Positions 1 to 9,678 of a stretch of 64,000 nucleotides of DNA are shown here, piece by piece (the first letter of the stretch is position 1; each line of letters starts with the position of its first letter). The notes beneath the pieces are model-generated. The model saw only the letters and a list, made by a program, of their open reading frames with translations, searched no databases and was not told the DNA's origin. The position numbers were made by a program, and so were the translations under genes. This DNA comes from Tubulanus polymorphus (Eukaryota; Nemertea; Palaeonemertea; Tubulaniformes; Tubulanidae). The stretch spans positions 4,655,001 through 4,719,000 of the forward strand of contig NC_134025.1 in the NCBI RefSeq assembly GCF_964204645.1. Direction: 5' to 3'.

Positions 1-1941
1 AATATCAGATGTTTGCTCACGTTTTTCATTTTGAATGTTATAACCGTTTATACCCCCAGTATTTAATCTAGAATAGTAGGAGATCCTTTCTAGAAGGTTC
101 ATTAAGCTATTTTGCTTTGATAAACCGAAATGAATGATGTTACATAAATAGCGTTGAGATATATTGATGTTGATATACAAGTTGTCGACATTAATTTTGT
201 CAAAGTTCATTGCAGACATGTACGCACCCTCTGTTCCGTTTCTTAGTAGAAATATATATCGTACCCAAAAAATGTGCATATGCAGAATTTGAAATGCAAA
301 TAGTAAATATTCTAAATGGTGCGTCACCGAGTGGAAGCATGTGGTAAATGTCAAAGCCATAGAAACAAATTTTTTACATCGGCTCTACGTAAAACAAGCA
401 CGGTATGAGTAGTTTAGTGCTACATTATGAATGGCGGAAATACTCTAGTACCTGCTGATCCACTCGAACCGTTTTTACCCCCGCGAATTTAGCCCAATAT
501 CAATACCAGTGCATACCGGTAAAGTTACCAACCTGCTGAACAGCACGTCAGCCCCAAATCATAAAAATGACTGGTTCACCGCCTTTTAAATCAATATCAC
601 TTGTTGCACGACTCTCGGAGAGTAAAGTACCAAAAATCTGTCGTGGTCAAATCCACGTCATTTCAATCATATTTCAAATTTAGATTTTGATACTGAATGA
701 CTGAAGCAGCGGTAAGTTTTTGATAGAAATTTTACAATTTTCGTACGTGATCTGAATGATTCGTTTGAACTTCCATTTATTTTTCGTTCTTATCTTCAAT
801 TCGCGAGTGTTTATTTGGAATGCACTTGAAATGTGTATCTTGTGTATTATAAATAGTAACCAGTATATTAATTAAAGGATGATTATGTCAGCCATTGTCT
901 TGGAAGTATCTTTACATATAAACTGCTCTTCACAAGACAGTGATACACACGTTTCAGACAACACGAAGCTCTCTATACTTTTTCTGTGACATTACACATT
1001 TTCATCGTTGTGTTATGAAATGTTTGTTTCGTGGGTTTCAGGAAACATGTGCGTTTGTTTATGTGAAGAATTGTACTGCTCGTGGCGCAGAAGATTGGGC
1101 GGCCATAAGCCAATCAAAACACGTTTCTCGTGACACACCCTATTTTATTCCGGCGTTTTTTGGTAGAAAACGAATTAACAGCGCTCTTTATTTTCGATTC
1201 AGCTGGAATTTTTAAAATGACAGGAATTAATATCAATAATTTCAGCTAGCATCAGCGAATGTAAATTCTATTTGTTCATTTTTTTTTAAAATCTAGCAGT
1301 ATTTCGAAATAATGGAGTCATTGTCTTGAATATTGTTTTGCCTGGTTCAATATTTAGAATGTGAATGCGGCATAGAGCAAAGACCACAATTTGGATTTAA
1401 AAATCGTTGTTTAAGATAAGAGTTACAACATTTGTAACATGACCGTAGAACACATATATGACCGCGCCAAATATTCTGATGTGGGAAAAATGCTAGTTGA
1501 TCAGGATCATTCTGGAACATGGGCTACGCACTGTTTTCAATATTAAAACTATTACTCAAATAATACATATATATCTGTTGACGTAATATTCTTTGATTAA
1601 TCAATGCTAATAGCTATTATTCATATACCGAACTTATCACTTTCGAAACACACACGTGTAATAATACCTGGTTTGAGTTTTAGGAGTACAGTACAAGTGA
1701 CGATGGGTCATAGTTCAGCGATTTCGTAGTTTTCAAGTTGACCCCTGAAAACTGCACAATCAAACACACTATTGTATCGAACCAATAAAGATAAAATCAA
1801 TTGAACAGACAAAAAACTACAATATTTGGTTTTAGTTCTAAACACAAGTTTCGAACTATCAATCGAATTGAGGACTTACTTTTTCGAGAGAAGCTAAGAA
1901 CAAAGTTTTTGAAAAAATTTTCTCCATTTTATGTTTTTCAG
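1..1941. other. Flank upstream of the neurotrophin exon
   Basis: No coding exon could be supported here. The longest open frame (940-1215) has no family features or splice context. The region should contain the promoter and the first, ATG-bearing exon or exons of the neurotrophin gene, because the recognised exon begins at a splice acceptor at 1940-1941 without its own Met; those exons could not be located. Confidence 0.5.
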
Positions 1942-2619
1942 ATCAAAATATTTGTCGTATTCATTATAATTCTGAGTACGTGCTGGCTTGCCGGCTGCCT
2001 GCCGTCGAGTATACGCCACCGCAAAGCTCATAAACTGAAATTCTCCAAGAAAATCGTTCAAAATCGGCAAAAGAGCGGACGTAACGGAAAGCAACTATTG
2101 GATGAAGCAACCGATGACGACTTCAAGAATTTCGACCCCAAATACCTGCCGTATATGAGCCGTGTTTTCGTGTTACCGCTAACGCCGTCGGGTGATGAAA
2201 CGGATTCTATCATCGAGGCATCCGCGTTGATAACAAATAAAACTTCGACAGCCAAACCTAAAATGCGGACTATACGTTCTATTAACAGTAATCAAAGACC
2301 ATTTAAAGTACCAGTTTGTGAAACTAGAGAAGCGATCACGGACATAGTTTGGTCGAAAGACTTATGGGGTCATGACGTCAGAGTGGCCAAATATATAAAT
2401 AATGCTGGTGTCAGAAACAAGCAAATATTCTACGAAACGTTTTGCGCAGATCAATCTGCTAAAACTAGTTGTCGAGGCATCGATAAAAGAAAATACGATA
2501 GTCAATGCATAACGCGATCTGTTTGGGCGTACGCGCAAGTTATAACGTCACTTGGCGAAAAAGGTTGGAGCATAATAAGTATACGAGGCTCCTGTAACTG
2601 CGCGTTATCTATTTACTGA
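1942..2619 (+). CDS. Neurotrophin (NGF/BDNF family), terminal coding exon
   Basis: This exon encodes a secreted cystine-knot growth factor that would act on Trk/p75-type receptors. It opens after the acceptor tttttcag at 1941 in phase 0 with a hydrophobic signal-like stretch (FVVFIIILSTCWLAG). A basic pro-region of about 100 residues with an R-T-I-R cleavage candidate follows, then the mature domain. From the first Cys (codon at 2317) there are 100 residues to the stop, with Cys at relative positions 1, 43, 52, 64, 93 and 95. That closely matches the six-Cys spacing of NGF. The family signatures FYETFC, CRGID and the final CxC are present. The start Met lies in an unseen upstream exon, so the 225 residues here are a partial protein. 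AATAAA follows at 2744. The domain call is firm; orthology to a particular vertebrate neurotrophin is not claimed. Confidence 0.9.
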   Translation: MKIFVVFIIILSTCWLAGCLPSSIRHRKAHKLKFSKKIVQNRQKSGRNGKQLLDEATDDDFKNFDPKYLPYMSRVFVLPLTPSGDETDSIIEASALITNKTSTAKPKMRTIRSINSNQRPFKVPVCETREAITDIVWSKDLWGHDVRVAKYINNAGVRNKQIFYETFCADQSAKTSCRGIDKRKYDSQCITRSVWAYAQVITSLGEKGWSIISIRGSCNCALSIY

Positions 2620-2749
2620 ATAGATAATTAAGTATTTAGGAACTTTAAGATTATATTTTTGATGTATTTTACGTTGAAATCTCAAGTGTCGTTAACATTG
2701 AATTAAACAATTTCCAATATAAACATGTGAACATGTTTTATTTAATAAA

Positions 2750-3612
2750 TACACTGCCATGCATGTTCCTTCTCAAATAATCAGTCTGTTTTGCCTTCCC
2801 TTGAATTTTGATAATAGGTTCTATTATTGCACATGTTAATTGTATCATTGTATTAATAAATTGTATTATTGTGCACGATGATAATCTTATACTTCATTTT
2901 TATCTTTTGGATGATTGGCCCGGCCTATGCTGAATCTAAAAATTTGGCTTTTAATTTGGCATGCTCACTAATTTGACTGCTCACTAATTTGTAAAAAAAA
3001 AGACTAGCTAAATGTACGGTACATTTAGCTTACTAGAATGGGCCAAATACGGTGTCTAGTTAATGCGGACCTCCGATCATAACCTAGAAAGAAACCTTTC
3101 GAAATTCAGGATTCGAACTTGATTGATAATAACAAGTTCCAACTCCCCGCGCACACATCAAGCCACAGCCACTTTACCCGGAAGCGAAATCTGGGGAAAA
3201 CCACGTTCATTGTGGAGCCGATTGCTACAAAAGGACTGGATGAATCGCATTTTATGATTTTAAACTGATACAAGGCTAAGAACAAGAAAGGTAACTGAAA
3301 TTTTAGATAGGAATGCAAGAAATAAACTCAAAATAAATAATGGTTAGTGATGCCTCCCCGTCTCGAAACGCTATCATTGACATAGCTTAGACCTTAGCTA
3401 GCTAGTAGGACCGGTATAGACAGTACTAGCTTGAGGTAGGCGCAGTATAGTAGTAGTTCTTCTTCATCTACACGTGACGAATCGTGCACAATAGTCTGAA
3501 TACCAACAACGTAGGGAACAACGGCTAGAGTACTGGAATACTACTTCAGTTTATCTTCTTTCTCTTGATTGTTTTTTGTGGTTATCAATTTTTTAAATTC
3601 AATTTACAGGAA
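2750..3612. other. Spacer and 5' region of ALG6
   Basis: No gene was recognised. It holds a near-perfect 25-bp palindrome (3006-3030) and presumably the ALG6 promoter. A splice acceptor (tttacag) ends at 3609, four bases before the ALG6 ATG, so an intron in the 5' untranslated region is likely. Confidence 0.5.
3006..3030. repeat. 25-bp palindrome
   Basis: Two 12-base arms (agctaaatgtac and its exact reverse complement) flank a single central g. It may be a hairpin, a terminal remnant of a transposon, or a protein-binding site; the sequence does not decide. Confidence 0.7.
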
Positions 3613-5130
3613 ATGGATTCTATGAAATTGACCGGGTGTATCTTGATAGCTGTAATTGTGCGCTGGGCAGTATCACTTTTTCCATATTCCGGACATGACA
3701 AGAAACCAATGTATGGAGATTTTGAGGCTCAACGACACTGGATGGAGATAACCTACCATCTACCTGCAAAAGAATGGTATCATAATACATCTGAAAACAA
3801 TCTACAATATTGGGGTCTAGATTACCCGCCATTGACTGCGTATCACAGCTATCTAATGGGTGCTATAGCGCATAGAATCAATCCACTGTTTGTTCCATTG
3901 AACGCTAGTGAATATCATCACCAGATTCGTATTGCCGATTCATTCCATGAAACTCACAAAATATTCATGAGATACACAGTTCTAATAGTTGATATTCTTA
4001 TATATTTGCCAGCTATCATTATGTATCATTTCGCGTTTGATAAAACTGGAAATATTGACAGTATTGACCGTTGTATGAATATTGTTATTTCAATGTTGTA
4101 TCCCGGCTTAGTTTTGGTAGATCATGGGCATTTTCAGTATAACTGTGTTAGCCTTGGACTTGCGCTGTGGGCTATAATATTGATAGGGCAACAATGGAAC
4201 CTAATGGCTTCAGTTTTCTTTTGCCTTGCCTTAAATTACAAACAAATGGAACTCTATCACGCATTGCCATTTTTCTCGTATTTACTCGGCAACTGTTTCA
4301 AACAGCCAACTACGAATAAAGCTCTTAAAAGCTTCAACTTATTGGCATTTTCAGTGATCGTGACATTTGTTATTTGCTGGTTCCCGTTTCTGAAAGATTG
4401 TGACATTTCTCAGCCTCTGCAAGTTATTCATCGGTTGTTTCCACTTAAACGAGGAATATTTGAAGATAAAGTTTCAAATGTTTGGTGCAGTCTTACTGTT
4501 CTTCCGAGACCATTCAAAAAAATCAAAGATCTTCCGGTTAGTGTAATGAGTGCAGTTAGTTTGATAACGACTTGTCTCTGCGTACTGCCATCCTCGTTAC
4601 ACTTGTTTCGTAAACCAACATTTCGTAATTTCAAGCTGTCATTGGTAAATGTTGCTTTAGTGTTCTATCTCTTTTCGTACCAAGTTCACGAGAAATCGAT
4701 TCTTCTCGTAGCTTTACCAGTTTGTCTACTTCTCCCCGAGCAGCCCTTGATGTGTATGTGGCTTCTTTTGATATCAACATTTAGTATGTATCCATTACTA
4801 ATGAGAGACTTACTATCTCTTCCATGTCTAGCAATGCAAGTGTTGTTTATCATTCTGGTATTCCTAAGATATGGGTCGAAACTGTGGAATATCGCGAGTC
4901 CGTCATATTTTGATAAACTTTACATTGAGGATTTTTTTGTACCATCTGTTAGTGTTGCATTTCTCTTATGTTTATTGTGTCAATTTAAAACTCCCCCCAC
5001 TCTGTGGCCCGATTTGTGGCCAGTGCTTATCTCTTTGTACTCTTGCGGGCATTTCCTTATGTTCTGTTTCTACTTTAATTGTCTTCAGTATATATACGAC
5101 GAACGAGATGATACTAAAAAACGAAATTAA
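3613..5130 (+). CDS. ALG6: Dolichyl-P-Glc:Man9GlcNAc2-PP-dolichol alpha-1,3-glucosyltransferase
   Basis: ALG6 adds the first glucose to the lipid-linked N-glycan precursor in the ER membrane. The 505-residue protein is close to the usual family length of about 507. It is highly hydrophobic with many membrane spans. It carries the early luminal block with YWGLDYPPLTAYHS and the later VDHGHFQYN motif typical of ALG6/ALG8 enzymes. I chose the ATG at 3613 because it follows a splice acceptor (tttacag, ending 3609) and gives the normal N-terminus; the frame is open further upstream but without a convincing Met. The whole coding sequence is one exon. The poly(A) signal AATAAA is at 5352. ALG8 is the close alternative, but length and sequence favour ALG6. 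Confidence 0.93.
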   Translation: MDSMKLTGCILIAVIVRWAVSLFPYSGHDKKPMYGDFEAQRHWMEITYHLPAKEWYHNTSENNLQYWGLDYPPLTAYHSYLMGAIAHRINPLFVPLNASEYHHQIRIADSFHETHKIFMRYTVLIVDILIYLPAIIMYHFAFDKTGNIDSIDRCMNIVISMLYPGLVLVDHGHFQYNCVSLGLALWAIILIGQQWNLMASVFFCLALNYKQMELYHALPFFSYLLGNCFKQPTTNKALKSFNLLAFSVIVTFVICWFPFLKDCDISQPLQVIHRLFPLKRGIFEDKVSNVWCSLTVLPRPFKKIKDLPVSVMSAVSLITTCLCVLPSSLHLFRKPTFRNFKLSLVNVALVFYLFSYQVHEKSILLVALPVCLLLPEQPLMCMWLLLISTFSMYPLLMRDLLSLPCLAMQVLFIILVFLRYGSKLWNIASPSYFDKLYIEDFFVPSVSVAFLLCLLCQFKTPPTLWPDLWPVLISLYSCGHFLMFCFYFNCLQYIYDERDDTKKRN

Positions 5131-6510
5131 TCTTAATTTTTTAATTGCTTTCATTCTGTATTAAACGCCTGTGGTTGATGGGCATCAGCTCACAATTTTC
5201 ACATAGATACTACATGATATGAATTTCGCTTTAAAAGGAAATACTAAGTTGTCTATCCTGGTTCAAATTATTTATATACGAGTAATCGCTTATGTTTGTA
5301 TATGTTGTTGATACATAATTCATTTGCTATTTCAACCAATTGATATCAGAAAATAAATTCATCATCAATGTATGTCACGAGAGAGTTGTTTGTTGCTCGG
5401 AGAGGATCGATTATCTTGAGTAAAGAACCGGATACTAGACTGCATACAATCCCCTAAAAACACGGAACAATTCATACCTGTATATCTTTTTAAATAAAAA
5501 TTGATTTTGAGTTTTTCCCAATGCGTTTGATATCACAGTCGTCTCTGGATGTGCGCTTACACGTCGTTGGTTGTCTGATTGTCGCACATGCGTTTCTGAG
5601 TGACATTGTTCGTAATATACCTTCATAAAAAGTCGCCAAGACGTCTCGTCGATTTACCGAAGAAGTTCTTTGTCACAGATCCTCGAATACGCATGAAACT
5701 ACGCACCTCATCTGCATTCATACATTATATCCATGTGCTACAACAAGACACATCACGAATAAAGAACCTCTAGTTTTATTTATTAGCCTATATAGTTCTA
5801 CATATATACGAATAAATGTTTGATATTTTTCAATATATCATGAAATCCCAATATCTCTCCTTATTAAAAAGCTGTGCGATACATTTTCGAGGTCAATGAC
5901 ATTCAATGTTATCGAAAATGGCTTCGGTTGCGCTCAAGTATATTTTTCTATGAAATCTATTTAAAACGATAACAAATTGGAACAATGACCTAAAAACTGG
6001 TGAAGCCATGTTTTTACATGAACCATGAGTCTATTTACAATACTTTCATTATAGCACATTATTCTCTATGTACCCCCATAACCTAGGCGTCAATACACCA
6101 GGCGTGCCTAACGCAGTCCTAATAATACATGCCCGAATCTATAGAAGCACAAATTATCAAATATCTTCCAAGGGTACAAAGATTGCGTTTCCATTATTTT
6201 GTTAACGCCGGGAAATTATTGCGATAATGGTCACAACTTTCTACTAAACATATCATTAATGTTATCAAAACAGCACGAGTGAAGACTCAAAAAACATTCT
6301 TTATTCAAGATTTAGAAAATTACTTGGATAAAAGTGAAAATAAAGCACTGTATACATAAATACAGCAATAAAGCACATAAATATCAAATCAAATTCGCAC
6401 CAAATTGTTACAATCTATGACAGTGTTTATGACGCTATTTCTCACACAGGGACTAGTACTAACGATTGAAATCAGATGCGGTAATATCGAAATTCAGACA
6501 TAAAAATCGA
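5131..6510. other. 3' regions of ALG6 and of the convergent membrane-protein gene
   Basis: AATAAA at 5352 should end ALG6. A minus-strand AATAAA (ttta tt on the plus strand at 6300) should end the gene at 6511-7348. Nothing coding was recognised between them. Confidence 0.5.
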
Positions 6511-7348
6511 TCAATTAAAATCCGGGATTCTGGCGATTCTTTTTCTGATCCATGCAGGCATAGTGCGAGGACCACTCCAAGCAAACGAAGGACTGAATAT
6601 AACAGCATATGAAACCACTTGCGCGCAAAATATGCCAGCCAGTGTCTCGATATTCGACATATACTGACTGAGGATGTAACAATGGATGATGTGGACGGCC
6701 AAATCAAATGCAGTCCCCAAAAACAAATCCCATTCCGTGCGATTCTTCGCGTTATCACTGTGTAGCCAATCCAAGGAACTCCAACTTATAACCTGCCAAT
6801 AAATATATGTTTTTTTCCATTAATATATGAGATTGAAATAGGTCGTATATGTTCGTTAGTCTAATGACGTGTATATTGCAGTTAATAATTCTAATCGAAT
6901 CGACAAACCTGTTTTAGAACAGGAGATTAGGCTCAGTACTAGCATACGTAGGAATAATTTCCTATGCTAGTACTGGAGTGGATTCTTTTTCTGGAACTGT
7001 ATTTGGGAAGACATTTTATTTCTTTCTTATACACGCATGTGATATGTGATACAGTATCATCTATCTTAACGGGCTTACCCTTCTGGTGTACCAAGATATG
7101 TTCCACGTAAAGAAGAAATAAAGATGTTGACACATTTGTAGAATCGCAAGCCATCGCAATTTACCAGTGTAGCAAAACGCAGTCACAAACACGGTCAGTG
7201 TATCAAACAAGAAATAGTAACGGACGCGAACTAAATCTTTTCGTGGGAGCATGCGAATTCTAAACATAACCGCGGCATGCCCAATAGCATGATACGCCTC
7301 CAAAAAGAACAGAAACGTTGCTACCAAACTCGACGCGTTCAGCCACAT
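6511..7348 (-). CDS. Uncharacterised multi-pass membrane protein
   Basis: I do not recognise this family. Two exons fit: 7348-7079 (90 codons) with a strong donor AGG|GTAAGC, and 6792-6511 with acceptor GGCAG. The join is in phase 0 and gives 183 residues. An in-frame stop lies just before the ATG, which supports the start unless a further exon is spliced upstream. Four or five hydrophobic helices are visible, around SLVATFLFFLEAYHAIG, FLFDTLTVFVTAF, LAILQMCQHLYFFF, FDLAVHIIHCYIL and FCAQVVSYAVIF. The membrane-embedded His and Asp residues are notable for a small protein. The short basic tail ends RKRIARIPDFN. A minus-strand AATAAA lies at about 6300. Gene reality is likely from the matched splice sites and hydrophobic pattern; function is unknown. 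Confidence 0.65.
6934..6975. repeat. Hairpin inside the intron of the membrane-protein gene
   Basis: The arms cagtactagcata and tatgctagtactg are perfect reverse complements over 13 bp. Pairing continues imperfectly (ggaa/ttcc) around a short AT loop. It probably represents a small foldback element or a decayed MITE. Confidence 0.7.
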
Positions 7349-7782
7349 CTCTGCTGTGAAATCTTAGATGAAACAATAGAAGTTGATATTTGCAATCATT
7401 CGATCGTACCAGCAGCCAAATAGATTTGTTCCACTTACTTTCCCGGAGCTAATGCTGTCGAGTCGTCGTTACTCCGTATACAGAAATGATTTCTCATCGA
7501 GCCTACTTAAAACAGTAAATATTGGAGTCACATGACATAGCAAATGAAAGCGCGATAGCTCGAAATAGTTTTACCAATAGCGTATATTATACATGTAGTA
7601 CAGTACGTCTAATACAGGAAAACTTTGTTTTCATATGAAAGTGGGGAAGCATAGCTATTAAACCTAAGGACATGTCCTTTTGACCTCTGTCGTTCTACTT
7701 TGAAAGGTTCTTATATCTTGAATTAAGCGAACTGATTTTACAGAAGACAGAAAGTCCAAGGACATTCCCGAGAAATGTCAGA
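7349..7782. other. Spacer between two minus-strand genes
   Basis: This should hold the promoter of the membrane-protein gene and the 3' untranslated region of the ankyrin/SOCS-box gene. No canonical minus-strand AATAAA was noticed. Confidence 0.4.
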
Positions 7783-9154
7783 TTATACATATTCGTTTAA
7801 GTCTGTCATCAAGATGAAATTGATAAGGAACTGTGGTAAACGTAGACGATGAACATTATCGTCAATTCTTTTACCAAGAAGACCTTTAATTTTCAATCTA
7901 CACAGCGATTTTAATGGAAATGGATTGTCCAAAACCTCGTGTAACCAATTCAACATATCCGGCCATCGTGTTTGTAATTGTTCATCTACTGGTTCATCAA
8001 TAAGATGCCCGACTTCCCCATGTGCGCAACCAGCTACGATCATCACTTTTACGATATTCATATGGCCGTGTCTATAGGCATCGATGGCGGCTACCTTACT
8101 TAAATCGTGGTTCTTTTGAATGAGAAATATGACGACTTCAGCTCTGCCATGAACAACAGCCTCGTAAAGCGGTGACGTAACACCGTCCATGGTGTCAATG
8201 TTTGCACCTTTTTTGAACAGTTCATCCAGGCATCCCGCGTGACCTTTTGTCGCCAAAATATGAAAAGCGGTCTTACGAGATTCGTTATGAAGATTTACAT
8301 TGCACATATCAGCAGACAGTAGAGTTTTAATCATGGCACAAAGTCCTTCAGAAGCAGCCAAAATAAGCGGAGTATTTCCATGTTCGTCTTGTGCGTTGAC
8401 ATCGCATCCGGCAGAGATCAAAAGATCGACACCTTTTAGTCTGATAACGGCGTAATGAAGAGCGTTGCGTCCTTTGGAATCCTTTAGGTTTACATCAGCT
8501 CTCGCCTTAATTAGTAATTTCACGATCTCGTGCATACAATTGCTAAAACGAACGGCATTAATCAAGGGAGTTGCCCCTTCGTCATCTCTTACGTTCGGAT
8601 TGGCTTTACCGCGTGATAATAGAATATCAACTGCTTTCGCATTTCCAGCACGCGCTGCAACGTGTAGGGCGGTACTTCCATATCGACATCTTCCATTGAT
8701 GTCAACTTTGTCAGTTTCCACCAAGGTGACCAAAACATCGAAAAGCTTACAGTTTTGTGCAGCCAGCGCAGACGGTGTCATATTAGCCCTGTCATATATA
8801 TTAACATTCGCTCCATGGTCAAGTAAAATTTTCAAACATTCGACGAATCCATTTTTTACGGCCACGAAGATGGATCTTTCCAAGTCGTCTGAATGTATAG
8901 GAACTGCGAGCAACAGCGGCAGCACCGCGGTGCGGTTATTGCGAACAGCATCACAAACTCTGTAAAGAGACACACTAACTCAGAGGCGCATTTTACGAAA
9001 GCGTCGTATATCAAATAGGTTTCGAAAGTCTTTTTTCTTGTGACACGATCTTATCATAAATCGACAAGCATGGTATGAAAAAGTAAGCCCATCGGTAAAT
9101 AGATATATCAAACATACAGTAACTGCAGTGCAGTATTAGTACCTACCCTGCCAT
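7783..9154 (-). CDS. Ankyrin repeat and SOCS box (ASB-type) protein
   Basis: This is a likely substrate receptor for an elongin B/C-Cul5 ubiquitin ligase. About nine ankyrin repeats fill residues 20-330, for example TPLILAASEGLCAMIKTLL and TALHVAARAGNAKAVDILL. A C-terminal SOCS box follows: a BC-box PLKSLCRLKI matches (S/T/P)LxxxCxxx(I/L/V), and a shorter LPQFLINF stands where the Cul5 box lies. The large exon is 8959-7783, with acceptor CTCTTTACAG. It joins in phase to a first coding exon of only 8 bases (9154-9147, ATGGCAGG) with donor GTAGGT and a good Kozak context, giving 394 residues starting MAGVCDAVRNN. An upstream ATG at 9272 opens a different frame and could be an upstream ORF or an alternative N-terminus. 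The specific ASB number cannot be assigned. Confidence 0.85.
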
Positions 9155-9678
9155 CTTCAGCGGTTACGATGAAGTAATAGCTCGAGTTATTTTTATCCAT
9201 GGCAGCCTCTACTGATGCATCATACATATCCTCTGCAGCGTTAATATTAACTCTTAGAAAAAAATTCGCCATAACGCTGAACCTCTGCCGATTTATATGG
9301 AATTTTTGGATGTGAACAATATGTGTCTATCATTCCTGGAGATGGCCATTAGGATATAGTCCAAATATTGAATCAAATAAACTATTAGCTCAAAGGAAGC
9401 ATTCGGGATTTGATTTTTCAGTATTAGTGGTATTCTCTATAAATCATCACCATAGCATGGACAGAACGTTACACTAATGGTTATGGGTGCCTAGCTTCTG
9501 CCACCAACAAGAATCCTCCCGTATTTGCCATGTTGAGTCATATGAAATGCATTAAATATTCTTAGTCTTCATGAATTTTTGAATGCATATTTCATCCGTC
9601 TCCTCGTAAAATGAATGATCATTGCTCTCCTTCTCAAGACTAAACTAACAACACAATTAAAATATAGTGTAAAAACGT
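9155..9678. other. 5' region of the ASB-type gene
   Basis: It holds the ASB 5' untranslated region and probable promoter. An upstream ATG at 9272 heads a frame that runs through the first ASB exon out of phase with the main protein. Nothing else was recognised. Confidence 0.45.

Noticed and set aside
940-1215. 91-residue plus-strand ORF
   Set aside because: No domain, no signal peptide, no splice or poly(A) context, and base composition like the surrounding AT-rich DNA.
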